A DNA stretch of 64,000 bases, from positions 62,001 to 126,000 of the forward strand of contig NZ_JAERQD010000003.1 of the NCBI RefSeq assembly GCF_016735695.1. The letters run 5' to 3'. The notes under the pieces are model-generated. The model was not told the DNA's origin. It searched no databases and was given only the letters and a program-made list of their open reading frames with translations. The translations under genes and the position numbers were made by a program. This document shows positions 8,068 through 16,862 of this stretch, piece by piece. How positions within the stretch are numbered: the stretch's first letter is position 1; each line of letters begins with the position of its first letter. The DNA comes from Microvirga zambiensis WSM3693 (GTDB lineage Bacteria > Pseudomonadota > Alphaproteobacteria > Rhizobiales > Beijerinckiaceae).

Positions 8068-9585
8068 ATGTCCGTGGTGCAAGCGGCGCATCATACTCTG
8101 ACACCGCTTCTGGAGATGCGGGGCATCTCCAAGGCGTTTCCTGGTGTCAAGGCGCTCGATCAGGTCGACGTGATTCTCTATCCCGGGACCGTGACCGCCC
8201 TGATCGGTGAGAACGGGGCGGGAAAATCCACGCTCGTCAAGATTCTCACCGGCATCTATCAGCCGGATGGCGGCGAGATCCTGGTCGACGGCGCGCCCGT
8301 CGAGTTCGGAAATGCCGACGCGGCGATCCGAAGCGGGATCACTGCGATCCATCAGGAAACCGTTCTCTTCGACGAATTGTCTGTGGCTGAAAACATCTTT
8401 CTCGGCCACGCTCCGAGAGATCGTCTCGGCCTGGTCAATTGGGCGGCGATGAATGCGCGCGCTGCCGCGCTCCTGACTTCCATCGATGCGCCGATCAGCC
8501 CCTATACCCGACTGAAGGATCTCTCGATCGCACATCGACATCTGGTCGCCATTGCGCGCGCATTGTCCGTCGAAGCCCGCGTGGTCATCATGGACGAGCC
8601 GACGGCAGCGTTGTCCTACAAGGAAGTGGAAGATCTCTTCCGCATCATCGAACGGCTGAAGAAACAAGGCAAAGCGATCCTCTTCATCAGCCACAAGTTC
8701 GAAGAGGTCTACGAGATCGCGGAGCATTTCGTGGTGTTTCGCGATGGGCGCTCCATCGGTTCCGGCCTGCTGTCGCAGACCGGGCAGGACGAGATCGTCC
8801 GAATGATGGTCGGGCGCTCGGTCGAACACGTTTTCCCCAAAGTCGATGTGACTATCGGCAACACGGTTCTGAAGGTGTCCGGATACTCGCATCCGACTGA
8901 GTTCGACAATATTTCCTTCGATCTGCATCGCGGCGAGATCTTGGGACTCTACGGGCTCGTCGGGGCCGGGCGCTCCGAACTGTGCCAGGCCCTGTTCGGC
9001 ATCACCCGCCCGAGCGCGGGCATGGTTGAACTCGAAGGCCGACCGATAGCTCTGCACTCTCCGCGCGATGCCATCGCCGCCGGAATCGTCTACGTGCCGG
9101 AGGAGCGCGGGCGGCACGGCGTCGTCCTGCAGATGCCGATTTTTCAGAACATCTCCATGGCGACGCTGGGCAAGACGACGCGAGCGGGCTTCCTACGGCA
9201 GGCCGAGGAATTCGCGCTCGCCCGCCGCTATGCGGAAAGACTTGATCTGCGCGCTGCAGCGCTCTCTGTGCCCGTCGGCACGCTCTCAGGCGGAAACCAG
9301 CAGAAGGTCGTTGTCGGCAAGTGGCTCGCCACGAGGCCCAAGGTCATCATTCTGGATGAACCTACGAAGGGCATCGATATCGGCTCGAAGGCGGCCGTGC
9401 ACGCCTTCATGAGCGAACTCGCTAGCGAGGGCTTGAGCGTCATCATGGTCTCTTCCGAACTGCCGGAGATTCTCGGCATGTCCGATCGCGTGCTGGTGAT
9501 GCGTGAGGGGCGGATGGCTGGAACCTGGAGGCGCGATGAGCTCGACGCGGAAACGCTCGTGCGGGCGGCGACAGGCAATGTGTGA
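8068..9585 (+). CDS. rhaT: Rhamnose ABC transporter ATP-binding protein (two ATPase domains)
   Basis: This 505-residue tandem ATPase powers sugar import. The first domain has Walker A GENGAGKST, a degenerate signature (LSIAHRHLVAIARAL in place of LSGGQ) and Walker B VVIMDEPT. The second has a degenerate Walker A (GLVGAGRSEL), a full LSGGNQQKVVVGKWL signature and IILDEPTKGIDIGSK. This asymmetry is normal for carbohydrate-type (RbsA/XylG-like) ATPases. The frame extends upstream to a GTG at 8011, but that would overlap the hairpin after rhaS, so the ATG at 8068 is chosen. The rhizobial name RhaT refers to this ATPase and not to the unrelated E. coli rhamnose permease RhaT. Confidence 0.92.
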   Translation: MSVVQAAHHTLTPLLEMRGISKAFPGVKALDQVDVILYPGTVTALIGENGAGKSTLVKILTGIYQPDGGEILVDGAPVEFGNADAAIRSGITAIHQETVLFDELSVAENIFLGHAPRDRLGLVNWAAMNARAAALLTSIDAPISPYTRLKDLSIAHRHLVAIARALSVEARVVIMDEPTAALSYKEVEDLFRIIERLKKQGKAILFISHKFEEVYEIAEHFVVFRDGRSIGSGLLSQTGQDEIVRMMVGRSVEHVFPKVDVTIGNTVLKVSGYSHPTEFDNISFDLHRGEILGLYGLVGAGRSELCQALFGITRPSAGMVELEGRPIALHSPRDAIAAGIVYVPEERGRHGVVLQMPIFQNISMATLGKTTRAGFLRQAEEFALARRYAERLDLRAAALSVPVGTLSGGNQQKVVVGKWLATRPKVIILDEPTKGIDIGSKAAVHAFMSELASEGLSVIMVSSELPEILGMSDRVLVMREGRMAGTWRRDELDAETLVRAATGNV

Positions 9586-9600
9586 TCGGACAGGGAAGTC

Positions 9601-10623
9601 ATGATGAGCCGTATCCTCACGTATCGTGAACTCCTCCTGGCAGCGATCATCATCGTCCTGATCGCGGTCTTCGCCTACCGCGCGCCTGGATTTGCCTCGC
9701 CTGAAAGCCTGGCCAATATCTTCAACGATACGGCGATCCTGATCATTCTGGCGCTTGGCCAGATGGCGGTGATCCTGACGAGGTCCATCGATCTGTCGGT
9801 TGCCGCGAATCTTTCCTTCACAGGCATGGCCGTGGCGATGATGAATGCGGCCTATCCGGGAATTCCGCTGCCGGTATTGATCCTCTGTGCCCTCGCGATC
9901 GGCGCGGCGCTCGGCGCCATCAACGGCTTCATGGTGTGGAAGATCGGCATACCCGCCATCGTGGCGACGCTCGGCACGCTCACGGTCTATCGCGGCATGG
10001 CCTTCGTGTTGTCCGGCGGGGCCTGGGTCAACCAGACCCAGATGACGCCGATCTTCCTCGATGCGCCGCGCACCTCGGTGCTCGGGCTTCCCGTGCTCGG
10101 CTGGACGGCAATTCTCGTCATCGCGCTGATTGCCGTCACCTTCACGCGTACGGTCTTCGGACGGACGCTCTATGCCGCCGGCGGCAATCCCACCGCGGCG
10201 CTCTATGCCGGAATCAATGTCGGCCGCACGCGCTTCTTCGCCTTCATGCTCTCAGGCGCGCTGGCGGGTCTCTGCGGCTATCTTTGGGTATCGCGCTATG
10301 CGGTTGCCTATGTGGACATCGCCGCAGGATTCGAGCTCGATACGGTCGCGGCTTGCGTCATCGGCGGGATCTCGACGTTGGGAGGGATCGGCTCCGTGGG
10401 CGGAGCGGTGCTCGGCGCTCTCTTCCTGGGCGTGATCAAGAATGCGCTGCCTGTGATCAACATTTCGCCGTTCTGGCAGATGGCGATCTCAGGCCTGGTG
10501 ATCATCATCGCAGTGCTGTTCAACGCCCGGCAGGAGCGGCGCAAGGGTCGTCTCATCCTTCGCGACGCCGCGAAGCAGCGACCTTCTTTGGTGAATGCGC
10601 AAGCGGGAGGAGCCGCTGCATGA
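9601..10623 (+). CDS. rhaP: Rhamnose ABC transporter permease 1
   Basis: A 340-residue inner-membrane permease of the BPD_transp_2 (RbsC-like) family. It has many hydrophobic segments and the family pattern TRSIDLSVAANLSFTGM, GxxxGxxNGFMVWKIGIPAIVATLGTLTV and a late FELDTVAACVIGGISTLGGIGS loop that contacts the ATPase. It pairs with RhaQ to form the channel of the rhamnose importer. A second ATG follows the first directly, so the start could be 9601 or 9604. The stop codon overlaps the rhaQ start (ATGA), indicating translational coupling. Confidence 0.92.
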   Translation: MMSRILTYRELLLAAIIIVLIAVFAYRAPGFASPESLANIFNDTAILIILALGQMAVILTRSIDLSVAANLSFTGMAVAMMNAAYPGIPLPVLILCALAIGAALGAINGFMVWKIGIPAIVATLGTLTVYRGMAFVLSGGAWVNQTQMTPIFLDAPRTSVLGLPVLGWTAILVIALIAVTFTRTVFGRTLYAAGGNPTAALYAGINVGRTRFFAFMLSGALAGLCGYLWVSRYAVAYVDIAAGFELDTVAACVIGGISTLGGIGSVGGAVLGALFLGVIKNALPVINISPFWQMAISGLVIIIAVLFNARQERRKGRLILRDAAKQRPSLVNAQAGGAAA

Positions 10624-11666
10624 GCATGCTCACGCTCGAGAAGCAGCCTATCAGGCATATCCCGGACAAGCTTTCGACCCCGATGGGACGCTTTTTTGGA
10701 AGTTGGGAAGCCCTGCTGGCTGCCGTTGCGATCGCGATCTTCATTGCAAACTCGTTCGCGTCCCCTCACTTCCTCGATCCATGGAACCTGTCGGATGCGA
10801 CCTACAACTTCACCGAGAAGGCGATGATCGCCTTCGCGATGACGCTGCTGATCATCTCGGGCGAGATCGATCTGTCGGTCGCCGCCATCATCGCTCTGGC
10901 CTCGACCGCCATGGGAGCCGCAGCGCAGGCCGGATTCCAGGCGCCGGCCCTTGTCGGAATCGGGCTCGGGGTCGGGCTTCTGTGTGGTGCCTTCAACGGA
11001 TTTCTGGTGGCGCGCATCGGCCTTCCCTCCATTGTCGTGACGATCGGCACCATGAGTCTCTTTCGCGGGATTGCACAGATCGTTCTCGGCGACCGCGCCT
11101 ATGGTGGCTACCCGACGAGCTTCGCCTGGTTCGGGCAGGGCTACATGTCCGATTTTTCCTGGTGGCCGGCGCTGCCCGGTTTCGAGGTCGTGACCGTCGA
11201 GATGGTGGCCTTCGTGATCTTCGCGCTGATTTTCGGCATCCTGCTGCACTGGACCGCTTTCGGGCGGTGGGTCTATGCCATTGGCAACAATGCTTTCGCG
11301 GCGCAGTTCTCAGGGATCCCGGTTCAGCGCACCAAGTTCGCTCTCTTTCTTCTGACCGGCGTGATGAGCGGCGTTGCTGCCATCTGCCTGACATCGCGCT
11401 TGGGATCGACCCGCCATACCATCGCGGCGGGGTGGGAGCTTGAGGTCGTGACCATGGCGGTGCTGGGCGGCGTGAGCATCCTCGGTGGTTCCGGCACGAT
11501 CCCCGGTGTCGTGCTTGCTGCCATCGTCATGGGTCTCGTCACCTTCGGCCTGGGGCTTCTCAACGTGCCCGGCATCGTCATGTCGATCTTCATCGGCCTG
11601 CTGCTGATCCTGGTGATCGCGCTGCCGATCGTCGTCCGCCGCATCCGTTCAAAGGCAGCAGCATGA
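10620..11666 (+). CDS. rhaQ: Rhamnose ABC transporter permease 2
   Basis: This second RbsC-like permease has 348 residues. Diagnostic stretches are [49 protein letters not shown] and [22 protein letters not shown]. The ATG at 10620 overlaps the rhaP stop, and the gene's own stop overlaps the rhaM start in the same ATGA arrangement, so P, Q and M are likely translated as a coupled unit. The two permeases are similar in plan but clearly divergent, consistent with a heterodimeric channel. Confidence 0.92.
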   Translation: MSMLTLEKQPIRHIPDKLSTPMGRFFGSWEALLAAVAIAIFIANSFASPHFLDPWNLSDATYNFTEKAMIAFAMTLLIISGEIDLSVAAIIALASTAMGAAAQAGFQAPALVGIGLGVGLLCGAFNGFLVARIGLPSIVVTIGTMSLFRGIAQIVLGDRAYGGYPTSFAWFGQGYMSDFSWWPALPGFEVVTVEMVAFVIFALIFGILLHWTAFGRWVYAIGNNAFAAQFSGIPVQRTKFALFLLTGVMSGVAAICLTSRLGSTRHTIAAGWELEVVTMAVLGGVSILGGSGTIPGVVLAAIVMGLVTFGLGLLNVPGIVMSIFIGLLLILVIALPIVVRRIRSKAAA

Positions 11667-11983
11667 TCAGGGAAAAGTTCGCCTTCACGATGAAACTCAA
11701 TCCGGGCATGGAAGACGAGTATCGGCGCCGACACGACGAGATTTGGCCGGAGCTTGTCACGCTCCTGAAGGAAGCAGGCGTCGAGGATTATTCGATTCAT
11801 CTCGACCGGGACACCGGCACGCTCTTCGGCGTTCTGTGGCGACTGAAGGATCATCGGATGGATGATCTGCCGAACCATCCGGTGATGAAACGCTGGTGGG
11901 CCTACATGGCCGACATCATGGCGACGAACTCCGACAATTCACCGGTTCAGAAGCCGCTCGTCGGCGTTTTCCATATGGCTTGA
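11663..11983 (+). CDS. rhaM: L-rhamnose mutarotase
   Basis: A 106-residue protein of the RhaM (YiiL/RhaU) family that interconverts the alpha and beta anomers of L-rhamnose so that the isomerase and kinase receive the right form. Typical features are the N-terminal [28 protein letters not shown] with its catalytic-region His, the DYSIHLD strand, and the C-terminal half with [15 protein letters not shown]. The length is exactly that of the family. In rhizobial nomenclature this gene is rhaU. It overlaps rhaQ by four bases. Confidence 0.93.
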   Translation: MIREKFAFTMKLNPGMEDEYRRRHDEIWPELVTLLKEAGVEDYSIHLDRDTGTLFGVLWRLKDHRMDDLPNHPVMKRWWAYMADIMATNSDNSPVQKPLVGVFHMA

Positions 11984-11989
11984 TCACAC

Positions 11990-13357
11990 ATGAATGTTGC
12001 TGTGCTCGATGTCGGCAAGACCAATGTAAAAGCGGTCATCGTCGATGGACGGGAAAGGCGCGAGATCGCAGCCCGGACGAGACCGAACCGGGTCTTGACC
12101 GACGGACCTTACCCGCATTTCGATGTCGACGGCATCTTCGCGTTCTTTCTCTCCGCCTTGAAGGAGCTCCATGCGGAGTTCGGCTTCGAGGCCATTTCGA
12201 TCACGGCCCATGGTGCAAGCGGAGCGCTTCTCAAGGACGATGGATTGGCGCTGCCTGTCCTGGATTACGAGTTTCGCTATCCTGCGGAGATCGAGGCCGC
12301 CTACGACACGATCAGACCACCCTTTGCGGAGACGTTTTCGCCGCGCCTGCCTGGCGGCCTTAATCTCGGTGCGCAGTTCCACTACCAGAAGAACGCCTTT
12401 CCGGAAGCCTTTGCGAGAGTGCGGACCATCGTCACCTATCCGCAGTACTGGGCCTGGCGGCTGACGGGAATTGCAGCGACCGAGGTGACCTCCCTCGGAT
12501 GTCACACCGATCTCTGGTACCCGAGAGAGGGCCGATTTTCCGCTCTCGTCGATGCGCTGGGAATTGGCGATGATCTGGCGCCGGTGCGAAATCCGTCCGA
12601 TGTTCTGGGCAATGTGACCGAGGGGGTTGCGGCTGCGATCGGGCTTGCGCATCCGGTGCCCGTCTATTGCGGCATCCACGATTCGAATGCTTCACTTCTG
12701 CCGCATCTCGGTCAGAACGAGCCTCCCTTTGCTGTGGTCTCGACGGGCACATGGGTTGTGATCTTTGCCATCGGCGGCGACCTGGATCATCTCGATCCGC
12801 GGCGTGACGCCCTCGCCAATGTGGATGCCTTCGGCCGCGCGGTTCCATCCTCCCGCTTCATGGGAGGGCGTGAGTTCGAACTCCTGACAAAAGGGCAGGG
12901 CACTGCGACACCTCATGCCATTCAGCGTGTCGTCGATGAAGGTATTTTTCTCACGCCGAGCGTCGTGCCCGGATGCGGGCCGTTTCCCGATGCCGAGCAT
13001 CGCGTTGAGAATGCTGCGATGGGACTCAGTCCCGACGAAACTTATGTCGCCGCCTGTCTCTACACAGCCCTGATGACGAAGGCATGCCTCGATCTGACAA
13101 GGGCCGCGGGTCCGATCATCGTGGAAGGGCCGTTCGCGCGAAACGCTCTCTATGTGGAGGCGTTGTCGAAGGCGACAGGGCGCTCCGTCAGGCCTGTCGC
13201 AAGCTCCACCGGAACAAGTGTCGGTGCAGCACTTCTTGCTCTCGGATCATCGGAGCGCAGCGGACTTCAGTTGAGTCACGCCGAGGCATCCGGTCGTCTT
13301 TCCTCTGCCTTTCGTGACTATTGCGCGAAATGGAGTCAGCTGGCGCAGGCCGGATAG
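11990..13357 (+). CDS. rhaK: Rhamnulokinase, FGGY family
   Basis: This 455-residue FGGY carbohydrate kinase phosphorylates L-rhamnulose. The N-terminal lobe starts with VAVLDVGKTNVKAVIVD (phosphate-1 loop). The second lobe carries VYCGIHDSNASLLPHL (substrate/catalytic Asp region) and VVSTGTWVVIF (phosphate-2 loop), and IIVEGPFARNALYVEAL lies near the adenosine site. The rhizobial RhaK is reported to be needed for rhamnose transport as well as phosphorylation, which fits its place at the end of the transport operon. It begins six bases after rhaM. No clear intrinsic terminator follows. Confidence 0.92.
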   Translation: MNVAVLDVGKTNVKAVIVDGRERREIAARTRPNRVLTDGPYPHFDVDGIFAFFLSALKELHAEFGFEAISITAHGASGALLKDDGLALPVLDYEFRYPAEIEAAYDTIRPPFAETFSPRLPGGLNLGAQFHYQKNAFPEAFARVRTIVTYPQYWAWRLTGIAATEVTSLGCHTDLWYPREGRFSALVDALGIGDDLAPVRNPSDVLGNVTEGVAAAIGLAHPVPVYCGIHDSNASLLPHLGQNEPPFAVVSTGTWVVIFAIGGDLDHLDPRRDALANVDAFGRAVPSSRFMGGREFELLTKGQGTATPHAIQRVVDEGIFLTPSVVPGCGPFPDAEHRVENAAMGLSPDETYVAACLYTALMTKACLDLTRAAGPIIVEGPFARNALYVEALSKATGRSVRPVASSTGTSVGAALLALGSSERSGLQLSHAEASGRLSSAFRDYCAKWSQLAQAG

Positions 13358-13523
13358 AATCTCATGTCTCGAAGCTGCGAGAGCTGGTCTGAGCGTTCGT
13401 TATAATGATGCCGTTGCGCACTTCCAGGCTCTCGCCACATTGCAGCCGCACTGCGACGCTTAGCTGGCATATAGGCGCCACTGGCTCCTATGGGTATGAC
13501 AGCAAGAGTGGAATGAGTTGCCA

Positions 13524-13694
13524 ATGAAGTTGGAACGAAAGAACCTAACACTTGCTCAGGATACGAGTGCCGTCCTGACCGAACTCGAGCGGACGATGGT
13601 CGCATCGATCGCCTTGATGAAGCGCCTCAGGCGTGAGCGGAGGCGTTCCACCCGCAGCAATGGTTCAGTCGAGCATCAGGGCGCTGCAGAGTAG
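13524..13694 (+). CDS. Small hypothetical protein (56 aa)
   Basis: An ATG-started frame of 56 codons fills most of the gap between rhaK and the converging GlxA-type gene. It encodes a predicted helical, charged peptide: an N-terminal half rich in Leu/Glu (LTELERTMVASIALMKRL) and a very basic middle (RLRRERRRSTR). The ribosome site is weak (GGAATGAG). The stop lies two bases from the end of the converging gene. No homologue is recognised. The reverse frame over 13336-13605 is a weaker candidate, lacking a ribosome site and looking like shadow translation. The coding assignment is tentative. The 166 bases before it (13358-13523) show nothing else. Confidence 0.35.
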   Translation: MKLERKNLTLAQDTSAVLTELERTMVASIALMKRLRRERRRSTRSNGSVEHQGAAE

Positions 13695-13696
13695 GT

Positions 13697-14770
13697 TCAG
13701 ACGCGAGATCCGCCCACGAGCCGGAAGCTTCGACCACCCGGTCGGCTTCCGGGCTGGACCATCGCTGGCGTGCCGAAACGGCTGCGATATTCGGTGGGGC
13801 ATATGCCCGTGTGACGCTTGAACAGATCACGGAAGAAGATCACATCCTCGTAGCCGACGGCTTGGCTGACCTCCTGAATGCTTTGGCGACCATCCTCCAA
13901 AAGCCGCTTCGCCATCGTGATGCGGATCGTGTGGATATAGCTCAGCGGCGTATGCCCGGTTGCATCCTTGAAACGGCGAACAAAGTTTCGCGGGCTCATG
14001 CCGACTTTGGCCGCGATTGCGTCCACGCCGATCGCGTTCCTGTAATGCCTATGGACCCAATCCTGTGCGCGCTGGATGCTTTCGTCACGATGTACTTTGC
14101 GCAATATGACATCGGCGAAGGCGACCTGCCACGTGCGCGGCATTTCGATCAATAGGGCCTTGGCGCATTCCAAAGCCAGATCGCGGCCTGCGAACCGCTC
14201 GACCAAATACAGACTCAAATCCGCGGCCGAATTGATGCCACCGCTGCAGAGTACATTTCCTGCATCGGTGATGAGATAGTCAGGCTGCCAGTCCACATCG
14301 GGAAAGCGCCTGCGGTAGACCTCCGTCAATCCCCAGTGAGTCGTGGCGCGCCTGCCGTCGAGCAGGCCGGCTTCCGCAAGGAGCGCAACACCGGAGCAGA
14401 CTCCCGCGATCTTCGCACCGTCTGCGGACCATTTCTTAAGCCAGGGAATGATGGCCGCGTTGCAGGTGATGACGGAATCGATGTCATAGCCGCTCTGCAT
14501 CATTGTATCGAGCGGCAGTCCGCCTGCTGGCACGAACACGATGTCCGGTCGCTCCACATCCTCCACAGAACAGGAGGGCGTGAGCGAGACCAGTCGATCG
14601 GTCACCGCAGGCGTGCCTTGGAGGGTTGCCGTCGTCACGCGAAATCGAGGTTGCGGTATCCTTCCGGTCAGGAGATTCCAGAGCACGCCGGTGTTGCGGA
14701 AAATCTCCATCGGGAGAAGCGCGGTCGAGGCGCATCCGCCATTCAGAAACAGAACGACCACATGGAGCAT
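13697..14770 (-). CDS. GlxA family transcriptional regulator (DJ-1/PfpI plus AraC domains)
   Basis: A 357-residue regulator with two parts. Residues ~1-190 form a DJ-1/PfpI-like domain (VVVLFLNGG start, GVCSGVALLAEAGLLDGRRATTHW with the nucleophile-elbow Cys). Residues ~230-340 form an AraC helix-turn-helix pair (VGMSPRNFVRRFKDATG and IQEVSQAVGYEDVIFFRDLFKRHTG). The start at 14770 is fixed by AAGGAGA eight bases before the ATG. GlxA-type proteins act as ligand-responsive activators, often of amine or amino-acid catabolism; no cognate target is evident here. The gene is divergent from the TPR-protein gene, and the 151 bases between them should hold both promoters. Confidence 0.9.
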   Translation of the reverse strand: MLHVVVLFLNGGCASTALLPMEIFRNTGVLWNLLTGRIPQPRFRVTTATLQGTPAVTDRLVSLTPSCSVEDVERPDIVFVPAGGLPLDTMMQSGYDIDSVITCNAAIIPWLKKWSADGAKIAGVCSGVALLAEAGLLDGRRATTHWGLTEVYRRRFPDVDWQPDYLITDAGNVLCSGGINSAADLSLYLVERFAGRDLALECAKALLIEMPRTWQVAFADVILRKVHRDESIQRAQDWVHRHYRNAIGVDAIAAKVGMSPRNFVRRFKDATGHTPLSYIHTIRITMAKRLLEDGRQSIQEVSQAVGYEDVIFFRDLFKRHTGICPTEYRSRFGTPAMVQPGSRPGGRSFRLVGGSRV

Positions 14771-14921
14771 TGCGATGTCTCCTTGGCAGTTTTGCCCCTT
14801 TACGTTGTCATGATCGCCTATGCCGGGCAAGCGAAGTTGAGGGCACAATCATGCGATACGTGCGGTCTGGCACCACAAAGCCGCGCGCCTTGGCATTCCT
14901 TCAGTATGGGAACCTGTGCTC

Positions 14922-16805
14922 ATGAGGATTCTCCTTGCCCGGCACAATCGCCTCTCGGTGAGATCCATCCTTCTCTCGGCCAGCGCGGCGATCGCGCTTC
15001 TCGCAGCCGGCTCCTCGGCCGATGCCTGCCCGCTCGGTAGCCATGACAGCCCGAGGGTCCGGATGCTTCATGCCTTGCAGAAGCCCAGCCAGGCGGGCAC
15101 GGGGCATCATGCGCAGATGGCGCAGCTGCAGTCGCAGCCGCAAAGCGTGCAGCCGAAGCGCACGGAGCTCGGCGCCTATGGTCGCGATCTGCCGAAAGGA
15201 GCGGCGGCACCCAGTGTGGATGAAAAGCCCCCGATTCACCCCAATATGGGCAAGCTGTCCTGGATCGTGACCAACGATCCGGCAGGGTATGCTCAAGCCT
15301 ATTTCGATCAGGGTTATCGTTTGGGCTGGGGTTTCAACCATGCCGAGGCCGCGCGGTCATTCCGGGCGGCACAGGACCTCGACCCGAATTGCGCCATGTG
15401 CCTGTGGGGCGAGGCTTGGGTGCTCGGTCCGCACATCAATTATCCGATGGACGCCGATGCGAATGCCCGTGCCTTGTTCGTGCTTGAAAAGGCCAAAGGC
15501 CTTGCGGCGAAGACTGGCGACATGCAGACAGCCCTCGTAGAGGCCTTATCGAAGCGGCATTCGCCGGATCCCAATGCCGATCGCAAGGCTCTGGACCAGG
15601 CTTACGCGGATGCCATGGAAGCCGTGCAGGTCCGTTTCCCGCAGGACGCCAATGTCGCTCTGCTGACGGCCGATGCGCTCATGAATCTGACGCCCTGGGA
15701 TTACTGGGCCGATGGCGGGAAGACGCCGAAAGGCAAGACGGAGAAGATCGTTGCGCTGCTTGAGGGCATACTCGGAACAACCCCGCTCGGTCCGCTGCAG
15801 CCGAGCCCCGATCATCCGGGTGCAATCCACCTCTACATCCACGCGGTCGAGTCATCGGATCATCCGGAGCGCGCGGCCCCTCATGCTGCGCGGCTGGAGG
15901 CGCTCATTCCCGGTGCAGGTCACCTCGTGCATATGCCGAGCCACATCTGGTATCGGCTCGGGCGCTGGCGTGAGAGCCTCGATGCCAATGTGCGCGCGGC
16001 GGCTGCCGACGAAGCTTTCTTGGGCAAGGGGGGCGCGAGCGTTCTCTATTCGGAGGCTTATTATGCCCACAACGTTCACTTCGTCATGGTCTCCGCCCTG
16101 ACGGGAGGAGACGGACGCACCGCCATCGAGGCGGCGCAGAAGCTTTCCGGAATAGTGTCCGACCGTGCCAAGCGTGAGGTGCCTTGGACGCAGCCGATTG
16201 CCGCCGCTCCCTACAACGCCCATGCCGTGTTCTCGAAGCCGGAGGACGTGCTGGCCCTTCCGAAGCCGGAGGGTGATTTTCCCCTCGTCGAGGCATCGTG
16301 GCATTACGCCCGCGGCATCGCTCTTGCCCGCCTTGGGCGAGCGGACGAAGCTCGCGCCGAGGCTGCCGCCATAGATATCCTGGCGAAGAGGCCAGAGGTC
16401 ACGGGTCTCGTCGATGCTGGCGTCCCCGGCCCCGACCTGTTGGCCATCGCGTCGCATGAGATTGCGGCACGCATTGCGCAGACATCGGGTGATCCGGCAA
16501 AAGCCGCCTCGCTGTTCGCCGAAGCGGCAGGCATCCAGGACCGGCTGCCCTATATGGAGCCACCGTATTGGTATTATCCGGTGCATCAGTCCCTCGGCGC
16601 CGCCCTGATGGCTCAGGGCAAGCCTGCGGAAGCGGCAGTGGCATTCCGGGAGGCTCTGCAGCGCTCGCCGAACAATGGCTGGGCGGCAGCAGGATTGCTT
16701 CGCGCCGCGCAGGCGCAGGGCGATCAGAAAGTGGTCGATGAGGCACAGGCCTTGATGCAGAAAAACTGGTTCGGCAGCGAGATGCCGGCGCCCGACCGGC
16801 TTTAA
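14922..16805 (+). CDS. Secreted tetratricopeptide-repeat protein
   Basis: This 627-residue protein starts with a Sec-type signal sequence (RSILLSASAAIALLAAGSSADA, cleavage near residue 35) and is therefore probably periplasmic or exported. Helical TPR-like repeats run through the chain. An early one, FNHAEAARSFRAAQDLDPNC, is followed by CAMCLWGEAWVLG with two closely spaced cysteines. A clear late one is ALMAQGKPAEAAVAFREALQ. A conserved-looking HxxHMPSHIWYRLGRW stretch near residue 335 suggests a specific, possibly metal- or ligand-binding family rather than a generic scaffold. The ATG at 14922 is preferred over a GTG six bases earlier. Function unknown. A bidirectional terminator follows. 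Confidence 0.8.
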   Translation: MRILLARHNRLSVRSILLSASAAIALLAAGSSADACPLGSHDSPRVRMLHALQKPSQAGTGHHAQMAQLQSQPQSVQPKRTELGAYGRDLPKGAAAPSVDEKPPIHPNMGKLSWIVTNDPAGYAQAYFDQGYRLGWGFNHAEAARSFRAAQDLDPNCAMCLWGEAWVLGPHINYPMDADANARALFVLEKAKGLAAKTGDMQTALVEALSKRHSPDPNADRKALDQAYADAMEAVQVRFPQDANVALLTADALMNLTPWDYWADGGKTPKGKTEKIVALLEGILGTTPLGPLQPSPDHPGAIHLYIHAVESSDHPERAAPHAARLEALIPGAGHLVHMPSHIWYRLGRWRESLDANVRAAAADEAFLGKGGASVLYSEAYYAHNVHFVMVSALTGGDGRTAIEAAQKLSGIVSDRAKREVPWTQPIAAAPYNAHAVFSKPEDVLALPKPEGDFPLVEASWHYARGIALARLGRADEARAEAAAIDILAKRPEVTGLVDAGVPGPDLLAIASHEIAARIAQTSGDPAKAASLFAEAAGIQDRLPYMEPPYWYYPVHQSLGAALMAQGKPAEAAVAFREALQRSPNNGWAAAGLLRAAQAQGDQKVVDEAQALMQKNWFGSEMPAPDRL

Positions 16806-16831
16806 TCCTTCCGCTTATTGCGCAATATGCG

Positions 16832-16862
16832 AAAAGCTCCGATGCGGGTCATCGGAGTTTTT
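16832..16862. terminator. Bidirectional terminator, overlapping cyclase 3' end
   Basis: An eight-base stem CTCCGATG / CATCGGAG (16837-16844 and 16850-16857, loop CGGGT) is flanked by AAAA on the left and TTTT on the right, so it can stop transcription in both directions. It lies between the convergent TPR and cyclase genes. The right arm contains the last codons and stop (TGA at 16851-16849) of the cyclase gene on the minus strand. Confidence 0.75.

Noticed and set aside
6025..9117. Long minus-strand open frame (1030 codons) opposite rhaR, rhaS and rhaT
   Set aside because: It is antisense to three well-identified genes, has a composition rich in Arg/His/Asp typical of shadow translation in G+C-rich DNA, and shows no domain or ribosome site.
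13336..13605. Minus-strand 89-codon frame after rhaK
   Set aside because: Overlaps the rhaK 3' end, lacks a ribosome site and shows no protein-like pattern; the plus-strand 56-codon frame is the better candidate.
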